From the NCBI GenBank assembly GCA_009773355.1, contig WRPG01000009.1:28820-92819 (forward strand): a stretch of 64,000 nt of DNA, in the 5' to 3' direction. Both the position numbers and the translations under genes were made by a program. This DNA comes from Limisphaerales bacterium (GTDB taxonomy: Bacteria > Verrucomicrobiota > Verrucomicrobiia > Limisphaerales > SXTU01). The notes beneath the pieces were generated by a model. That model was not told the origin of the DNA, searched no databases, and saw only the letters and a program-made list of their open reading frames with translations. Shown here one piece after another: positions 54,162 to 61,100 of this stretch; the first letter of the stretch is position 1, and each line of letters opens with the position of its first letter.

Positions 54162-54457
54162 GCGCCGCCTCCATTCTTGGCCGGCATCGTGCGGGCTTTG
54201 GCGGACTCGCCGGCGGCAGCGCGATGGTTCGTGAACCGAGCGCAGATAAACTGGTGAAGCTCGGCCTTCGACACGAACACGACGCGGCCGCGTCTATAAA
54301 ATGCAAGCCCTTGCCGGTTGTAGGCCCGCAAAGTGTTCGGTGCCAAATCCACCGCAGATTTCGATTTCGACAACCTGAAAAAATCGTAACCGGAACCGTT
54401 TGCTTGCTGCTGAGCTGCTGCGAGCGATCCTGCATTCATGCCCACAGGATGGGCCAT
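54158..54457 (-). CDS. Excisionase/AlpA-like HTH protein
   Basis: The protein has 99 residues (MAHPVGMNAGSL). Residues about 38-75 form a MerR/Xis-type winged helix: LAPNTLRAYNRQGLAFYRRG, followed by VVFVSKAELHQFI. Such proteins bend attachment-site DNA for excision or activate the integrase. The ends are flexible and basic. It is the first gene of the minus-strand replication operon, and its stop overlaps the primase start (ATGA). Confidence 0.75.
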   Translation of the reverse strand: MAHPVGMNAGSLAAAQQQANGSGYDFFRLSKSKSAVDLAPNTLRAYNRQGLAFYRRGRVVFVSKAELHQFICARFTNHRAAAGESAKARTMPAKNGGGA

Positions 54458-54503
54458 AAAACCGTGCTAACCATCCTGCGTGGACGGACTTTTCAGGGGA
54501 TAG

Positions 54504-55766
54504 TTAGGGCAGCGGACGCGGACTGCCGTGCAACCACTTTTCCGAGTCCTCCGTGATGGCTTGGATAGCTACGGCGAGGCGGGCCGTTGGAGAGAGCGGG
54601 AATTTAACCCGCGTGCAGCTTGGTTCCGGTCCGCCCGGACGGCGACACTTTGCGAGCTCCAGCTTGAGGTCCCCACACCGCCGCTGAATTGTTGTGTAAT
54701 CGGGTGGATTCTCGAAGCCGTTGAACTTGACCTCAGCGAGCTTGACCAAGCTTCCATAGCCCCACTCCTCATCCAGCACCAACGGCCATATCTCAATCAA
54801 CCAACAGTCGATCATCAGCGTGGGGGGCGCATCGCGCTCGGGCTTCGATTTCCATCGTAGATATGCAGAACCAAATTTCGAAGCCTGCCCTTTCTTCAGA
54901 TTCCGAACGAAGACGGTTAGAGAGTTTGGACTCGACAACTCTTCTTGGTGCATCAGGAAAGCCAGCAGGTTGTTGGATAGCGGCGTTTTCGATTGCACGT
55001 ATCCAGCCCAGGCAGCGAGCTGTTCTTTTGGATCGGCAAACCCGGTGTCTTCGTAGAACTGCCGGTGAAAATACCAGAACGACCTGAGCGCAGCCTCCCG
55101 CCAAGCATCAAAGGTTTCGAGACGCTGTATTGCCACCTCCGGCGTGCAGTTCAGCCAATTCGGGGGTCCAGAAGCCCGGGCGTTTGTTTTCCCTTCTCGC
55201 ACTTGAGCATCACGCGCCTTCAAATCGCTATCCAACCGTTCAAAAGCACGGACACGGCTGCTGAATTGGTTGAGGTAGAGCGACATCTTCTTGGGCGCTT
55301 TGGTCGCCGCCTGCACAAACATCTCACACAGAGTCGGCACCACGAAGCAGCGGAAGATCAGCTTGTTGATGCTCAACGGGTTCGTCATCGAGATCGGAAG
55401 CCCAGGCAAGGACTTGGCCGAAAAGCAGGCCGCGAGCCACGCCTCCAATGGATCGGTTGCACATTCCATCCAAAGCTTCCGTAGGGGATTGGCAAGCTGT
55501 TTGAGCCGGGGCAAGCCAATGATCCGGGAAAGCGCGAGACGTTGTGGCGCTGATAATCTCCCCTTCGGAAGCACTGTAGGGCTTGATCCGTGCAGAAGCG
55601 TGGCCACACGCTTTGTGGCATCATCGTCCGTAGCACGGCCGCCTGAATGTTTCGTTGAAGTCGGCGCATCTCCCTGGCTGTCAGGCGGCCAAGCTTTGGC
55701 CTGTCTTGGCGAAGGTCGTTTTTTGGGTGCCGCTCTTCGCTTCTTCTTCATGGGCCGAATTATCAT
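54504..55766 (-). CDS. Hypothetical element protein, 420 aa
   Basis: I use ATG 55764-55766; GTG two codons upstream and ATG five codons downstream (MKKKRRAAPKKRP) are alternatives. The N-terminal ~60 residues are a very basic, disordered tail. The rest is helical with many Trp and Lys residues (KLWMECATDPLEAWLAACF; FWYFHRQFYED; LAAWAGYVQSK). It has no membrane segment and no recognisable enzyme motif. It lies between the integrase and the excisionase on the same strand, with gaps of 263 bp and 46 bp. DNA contact through the basic tail is a guess from composition only. Confidence 0.7.
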   Translation of the reverse strand: MIIRPMKKKRRAAPKKRPSPRQAKAWPPDSQGDAPTSTKHSGGRATDDDATKRVATLLHGSSPTVLPKGRLSAPQRLALSRIIGLPRLKQLANPLRKLWMECATDPLEAWLAACFSAKSLPGLPISMTNPLSINKLIFRCFVVPTLCEMFVQAATKAPKKMSLYLNQFSSRVRAFERLDSDLKARDAQVREGKTNARASGPPNWLNCTPEVAIQRLETFDAWREAALRSFWYFHRQFYEDTGFADPKEQLAAWAGYVQSKTPLSNNLLAFLMHQEELSSPNSLTVFVRNLKKGQASKFGSAYLRWKSKPERDAPPTLMIDCWLIEIWPLVLDEEWGYGSLVKLAEVKFNGFENPPDYTTIQRRCGDLKLELAKCRRPGGPEPSCTRVKFPLSPTARLAVAIQAITEDSEKWLHGSPRPLP

Positions 55767-56029
55767 GGACACTGGTCCGTCCCGCTAAACGGTTCATCTG
55801 AGTCCGCGTTCTGCCGGGGTGGTAAGGTCATGCCTTTTGTCGCTTCCGGAGGCAAGCCCGCTTGCTGGTGAAAAAACTGCTTCCTGGTCGAGGATCTCAG
55901 ATCGGACTGGTGCTTCAACTTTGATCCGAGAGGGCGAGTGGAACGGGATTGGCATGACATTCACTTGCACCACATTCCTGCTCGGAATTCGATTACGAGT
56001 GCGATTGGGCCGCCTAATTTCGCGCCCAG

Positions 56030-57184
56030 CTAATCTGCCAACTCGGGAAGCGCGGCGATGGCCTTGGCGAGGGTCGCCGTGTCGGTGTGGGTATAGAGGT
56101 CGGAGATCGCGTCGGAGCTGTGCCCTGCGAGTTCCTTGGCGACGGCTTGGCTGCCGCCCGTGGCCTTGAGCACCGAGATGAATGTGTGCCGCAGACAGTG
56201 GAAGGAAACCGGCGTGACTTGGCGTGGTCCTTTCACGCCCTTCTTTGTTTTCTTCGGCTTGTGCGAGCGGGCGGGCACGAGACCGGACGCCGCAAGGATT
56301 TCGTAAAACCCGTTGCTAAACGGCCCCGCGCCGCAGCGCTCGTAGCGCTCGGCGTGTTCCGGCCAGATGAAGTCGCCCGGCTTCACTTTGCCCGCCTTCG
56401 CACGAACCGCCATCAGCAAGGCGCGAAAAGCCGGGCGCAAGGGTATTTGCACTTTCTTGTCAGTCTTAGCCTGCGTCAGCCGCAGGACGTTCTCCTGGAG
56501 GTCCACTGCGCCCCAGCTCAGGCAAACCAGATCGCCGAGGCGTTGGCCCGTGTAGAAGCCGCCCAGCACGGCGAAGCGCCAAAAGTCATCCGGGCACTTG
56601 TCGAAGATGATGCGCAGCTCGTCGAGAGTGAAGGCGCGACGGTGATGCTTCTCTGCCCGGCTTTGATTGATCTTTCGCACCGGCGCGGCGGGATTTGCCC
56701 GCAGCTGGTCATTGCGAACCGCGCGCAGGAAAAACATCGAGAGAATCTTCCGCTCCAGGTTGATCGTGCTGGCGTTGCGAATCGCCCGCCGCTTGCTCAG
56801 GAATTCGCGGATGTGCTCCGAGGTCACAGCATCGAGCATCGGCCCATGCTCGCCGGCACCAAGGTGGTTGGAGAAGGCCTCCGCGATCGTCCGGTAGCGC
56901 CCCAAAGTTTCCGCCGCCGTGCTGCCCTCGCACTCCGTAAGCCAGTCGCTCAGCGCAGCTTTGAGCGTCGGGCGGGGCTTGGTGCGCGGTGAGAGGGACG
57001 CATAAACCTCGTCCAGCGGAGCGCCGCTGGCGCGAGCCGAGAAGAGCGACTCAACGGCGGCGAGGTGTTTCCGGGCGTCGCCCTCCTGCTCGCACTTCGT
57101 GGACTTGAAGCGTGCCTTGCCCTCCGGAGTGCGCCAACCCACCCACCAGAACCGGGAATCATCTCGACGATAGAGCCATGCCAT
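56030..57184 (-). CDS. int: Tyrosine recombinase (site-specific integrase)
   Basis: The ATG at 57182-57184 (MAWLYRRDDSRFWW) gives 384 residues. An upstream ATG adds 15 residues that cover the direct repeats and is less likely. An N-terminal arm-binding region (1-70) and a SAM-like core-binding domain (75-165) precede the catalytic domain. The catalytic residues are R215 (TGQRLGDL), Lys in QAKTDKK (240-243), H329-x-x-R332 (HCLRHTF), H355 (LAGHSS) and Tyr364 (DLYTHTD). It catalyses integration and excision at a short att site. It sits beside the tRNA 3' fragment, the usual arrangement for tRNA-targeting integrases. Confidence 0.95.
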   Translation of the reverse strand: MAWLYRRDDSRFWWVGWRTPEGKARFKSTKCEQEGDARKHLAAVESLFSARASGAPLDEVYASLSPRTKPRPTLKAALSDWLTECEGSTAAETLGRYRTIAEAFSNHLGAGEHGPMLDAVTSEHIREFLSKRRAIRNASTINLERKILSMFFLRAVRNDQLRANPAAPVRKINQSRAEKHHRRAFTLDELRIIFDKCPDDFWRFAVLGGFYTGQRLGDLVCLSWGAVDLQENVLRLTQAKTDKKVQIPLRPAFRALLMAVRAKAGKVKPGDFIWPEHAERYERCGAGPFSNGFYEILAASGLVPARSHKPKKTKKGVKGPRQVTPVSFHCLRHTFISVLKATGGSQAVAKELAGHSSDAISDLYTHTDTATLAKAIAALPELAD

Positions 57185-57210
57185 GTGAGGATAATGGCAC
57201 AATATCAAAA

Positions 57211-57230
57211 CGTATGCAAACGTATGCAAA
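57211..57230. repeat. Two 10-bp direct repeats upstream of int
   Basis: cgtatgcaaa occurs twice head to tail (57211-57220, 57221-57230), between the integrase start and the tRNA fragment. Short direct repeats here are typical of integrase arm-type or excisionase sites; that role is inferred. Confidence 0.55.
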
Positions 57231-57302
57231 ACTGTCGCTCATGACGGTTCACTGTGGTTAAATCACTAATAAATCCGCATTTTATTCTGGGGGATGCGTA
57301 AC

Positions 57303-57330
57303 CGGGGTTCGAATCCCCGTAGGGTCGCCA
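57303..57330 (+). other. 3' end of a tRNA gene (T arm, acceptor strand, CCA): att site
   Basis: CGGGG (57303-57307), TTCGAAT (57308-57314) and CCCCG (57315-57319) form a perfect T arm. A 7-base acceptor strand TAGGGTC (57320-57326), discriminator G and an encoded CCA (57328-57330) follow. The 75 bases before it cannot pair with the acceptor and have no anticodon arm, so this is not a complete tRNA. It fits an attachment-site remnant at the right end of an integrated element. Confidence 0.8.
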
Positions 57331-57456
57331 TCCTCGAATTTCCCTGGCCGCTCCGGCGTGCCTGATTTTTCCGCCGGCCTTCAGGAGGCCCAGCCCGTGT
57401 GCGGGCTGGTGATTCCACGGGTTCTGATCTGGAAGCGGAGCCGGAACCGCCCGCCG

Positions 57457-57963
57457 TCAATCCTTCTTCAGCACCGCCTGCATCGCGTTGCCGAGGTTGT
57501 TGAGCTTGTGCTGCATGTCCGAGAACACGCCCAGGAGCTGCGCGTTCATGGCCGTCGCCTCCGCCGCCTCGCGTTGGACGGATTCGAGCGCCTTGGTCAG
57601 CGCGTCCACGCGGACTTCCAGCTTGGAGATTTTCTGCGAGCTGCTCTCCGCCAGGAGTTGAAACAGCTCCAGCGCGCCGCCCGCGCCGGCGGCCGGCGGG
57701 GCGGGATGGGCCGCCTGCTGATGCCCCACGGCGTCCATCCGCATCTGCTGCTCGTTCACCACCTGGCGGTAATGCTGCACCATCGCCTGATACGTCTGCT
57801 CCTGGCGGCGCGCGTTCTCCGCCTCGAGCTTCGCCTGCCGCTCGGTGACGGTCTGTGCGTTGCGCATGTAGACCAGGCAGAACAGCAGGGCGATCAAGGT
57901 CCAGAACATCGGTCCTTCCGCCGTGAATCCCGCCAGCCACTGCCACATGGGTTGAGCTTGCAT
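57457..57963 (-). CDS. Single-pass membrane coiled-coil protein, 168 aa
   Basis: The protein starts MQAQPMWQWLAGFTAEG. One membrane helix (FWTLIALLFCLVYM, about 20-33) is followed by a long charged coiled coil (TERQAKLEAENARRQEQTYQ). After a short Ala/Pro/Gly linker near 85-95 comes a second coiled coil (KISKLEVRVDALTKALESVQ; MQHKLNNLGNAMQAVL). No enzyme motif is present. It lies outside the tRNA fragment, on the chromosomal side, divergent from the histidine kinase. Confidence 0.75.
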   Translation of the reverse strand: MQAQPMWQWLAGFTAEGPMFWTLIALLFCLVYMRNAQTVTERQAKLEAENARRQEQTYQAMVQHYRQVVNEQQMRMDAVGHQQAAHPAPPAAGAGGALELFQLLAESSSQKISKLEVRVDALTKALESVQREAAEATAMNAQLLGVFSDMQHKLNNLGNAMQAVLKKD

Positions 57964-58102
57964 AGGTGCCTCGGGGTTTGCTGCGCCTACTTCTGCCGCA
58001 GGCCCGCGCGCGCCGCAAGCGCAATCCTCGGCGGCGGCGGGTGCCGGGCTGAAAGTTGGCGGTTGTGCGCGCGGCCCGCCGGGTTAATCTGCCGGCAATC
58101 AC

Positions 58103-61100
58103 ATGAAGCCCGAGCTTGCCTCTCCACCTGCGCAGGCATCCGCCATGCCACTGGATGACAGCGGAACAGGCGACGCGGGGCACGCCAGCGGGCGGCTGCA
58201 TTCAACCCTGCTCAAGCACCTCGCCGGCGCGGTCTATCGCTGCCGCAACGACGCCGAGTGGACGGTCGAGTTCATCAGCGACGGCTGCCTGACGCTGACC
58301 GGCTACCGGGCGGATGAGCTGACGGGCAACCGGGTCGTCTCGCTCGGGGCGCTCATGCACCCGGAGGATGCCGCGCGGGTGTGGGAGAAGTGCCAGGCGA
58401 ATCTCACCGCCCACCAGCCATGCAGCAGTGAATACCGCATCCGCCACCGCGGGGGCGGGGAGCGCTGGGTCTGGGACCAGGCGCAGGGCATTTACACGGA
58501 CACCGGCGAGCTGTTGTTCATCGAGGGCCTGCTCACCGACATCACCGCCCAGAAGCAGGCGGAGACGCAGGCGCTGACGTTCGCGGCGCTGGGCCGCCAA
58601 TTGAACGGCGCGGTCTCCGCGCGCGCGGCCGGGGAGATCGTCCTCGACGCCGCCCAACGCCTGTTCGGCTGGGATGCCGCCACCGTGGACCTCTACTACG
58701 CGGCCACCGACACGGTGGAAAGCGTCCTGAACCGGGACACGCTGGCGGGCCGGCGGCTGGATGTTGCGCCCTCCCTGCCGGGCGGCCCGCCGACGGCGCG
58801 CGCACGCCGGGTGCTGCGCGAGGGCGCGCAGTTGATCCTGCGCGCGCCGCCGTTTGCCTTCCAGGAAGGGGACGTGCCGTCCGGGGACACGAGCCGGCCA
58901 TCCGCCGCCATCATGGCCGTGCCGGTCCGGCAGGAGACCAGCGTGGTCGGCCTGCTCTCCATTCAGAGCTACACCCCGCAGGCCTACACCCGGGCGGATC
59001 TCGACACCTTGCAGGCGCTGGCCGACTACTGCGGCGGCGCGTTCCATCGCCTGCAGACCCGCGAGGCGCTGCGGGTCAGCGATGAGCGGCTGCGGCTCGC
59101 GGTCCATGCCGCCAACGTCGGCCTGTGGGACTGGGATCTCGGAACGAACCAGGTCATCATCTCCCGCGAATGGAAGAGCCAGCTCGGCTACGCGGAGGAG
59201 GAGATCGGCAACACGTTCAGCGAATGGGAAAGCCGCGTCCACCCCGACGACCTGGCCCCGACGCTGGCGCGCGTGCGGCGGGCGCTGGCGGCGGGGGAGG
59301 CCGCGTATGAGGTGGAGTTTCGGATGCGCCACAAGGACGGCTCGTGGCGCTGGATTTACACGCGCGCCGAGGTCTTCCGCGACGCCCAGGGCCGGGCCGC
59401 GCGGGTGATCGGCTGCCATGTGGACGTCACGGGGCGCAAGCAGACGGAGCGGCGGCAGGCTGCCTTCGCCGCGCTGGGCCGGCGGTTGAACGAAGCCACT
59501 GACGAGGCCGGGGCCGCCCGCATCATCGTGGACATTGCCGACGATTTGTTCAGCTGGGATTCCTGCAAACTTGATCTCTACGACGCGCAGTCCGACCGGT
59601 GCCGCTCGATCCTGACCATGGACGTCGTCAACGGCCAGAGGCAGGAGGTTCCACCCGCCTACGCGGACACCCCGCCTTCGCCACGGCTGCGGCGGTCGCT
59701 GGAAGGTGTGGCGGAACTGATCCTGCGCGAGCCTCCGCTGGCACTGACTCCTGATCGGATGCCTTTCGGCGATGTGAGCCGGCCTTCCGCCTCCCTCTTG
59801 TCCGTGCCGCTGCGTGAAGGCGGGCATGTCGTCGGCGTGCTCGCCATCCAGAGCTATCGGCTGCACGCCTACACGCACGACGACCTCGCCGCGTTGCAGG
59901 CCCTGGCCGACCACTGCGCCGGCGCGCTCGAGCGCGTCCGCAGCCGGGCGGAGGTGGAGCGCCAGCGCAACGAGCTGGCGCTGATTCTGGACACCGTGCC
60001 GGGCCTCATCTTCTACAAGGACCGCGCGCACCGGCTGGTGCGCGTGAACGAGGCCCACGCCCGGTCGTTGGGCCTGACCCGGCCCGCCATCGAGGGCCGC
60101 ACGGACGCCGAACTCGGCTCGCCCTTCGTCGAGGGCTACCTCCGCGACGACGAGGAGGTGATGCGCACCGGCCAGCCCAGGCTGGGCATCATCGAGCCGC
60201 TGCAAACCCCCGCCGGCACCCGCTGGCTGCAGACCGACAAGCTGCCCTACCGGGACGCGGACGGAAACGTCATCGGCGTGCTGGGCTTCGCGTTGGACAT
60301 CACGGAGCGCAGGCAGGCCGAGGGGGACCTGCGGGCCAGCGAGGAACGGCTGCGGCTGGCCACCCAGGCGGCGGGGATCGGCGCCTTCGAGTGGGACGCG
60401 CAAACCGGGGTCAATGTCTGGACCCCGAAGCTGGAGGCGCTGCATGGCCTGCGCCCCGGCGAATTCCCCGGAACCCAGCCGGCGTGGGAACAGATGGTTC
60501 ACCCCGAGGATCGCGCGCGGGTCGTGGCGCTGGTCCAGCACGCCTTCGAAACCTTGTCCCCGCAGGCGGGGGAATGGCGCGTGATCTGGCCGGACGGCAG
60601 CGTCCACTGGCTCGCCGGACGGTTTCAGGCCTTCAACGACGAGGCGGGAGTCCCCCGGCGTCTGATCGGAGCCAACCACGACATCACCGCCCGCAAACAG
60701 GCGGAGGCCGCGCTGCGGGTGGCGGAGGCGAAGTATCACTCCATTTTCCAGCACGCCGTCGAGGGCATCTACCAGAGCACGGCGGATGGTCATTACCTCA
60801 CCATCAATCCCGCGATGGCCCGCATCTACGGCTACGCCTCCGCCGAGGAGATGCTCGAGGAGGTCACCGACATCGGCCGGCAGCTCTACGTGGACCCGGA
60901 GGACCGGCGGCGGGTGCAGGCGCTGCTCCACGCCCAAGGCGGCACCGGGGTGTTCGAGTGCCAGATGCGCCGCAGGGACGGGGCCTTGGTCTGGATCCGG
61001 CAAAGCGCCCGGGTGGTGCGGGACGGGCGCGGACGCGTGCTCTGCTACGAGGGCAGCGTGGAGGACATCACCGAGCGCCGGCAGGCGGAGGAGCGGCTGC

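Larger units (their letters stand above)
41067..57330. mobile_element. Integrated genetic element, right end at the tRNA fragment; left end not determined
   Basis: Integrase, excisionase-like gene, primase, SF3/D5-like helicase, XRE repressor and operator-linked units are contiguous and end at a tRNA 3' fragment. No structural phage genes, terminase, relaxase or type IV secretion genes are seen, so a satellite-like or integrative mobilisable element is more likely than a prophage or ICE. The left coordinate is a conservative guess. A full tRNA beginning with the GACCCTA complement was not found leftwards, so the element may extend past the window. Confidence 0.55.

Noticed and set aside
57256..57330. 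A complete tRNA gene ending at 57330
   Set aside because: The T arm and acceptor 3' strand are good, but the sequence 75 bases upstream does not pair with the acceptor, and no anticodon or D arm can be folded.
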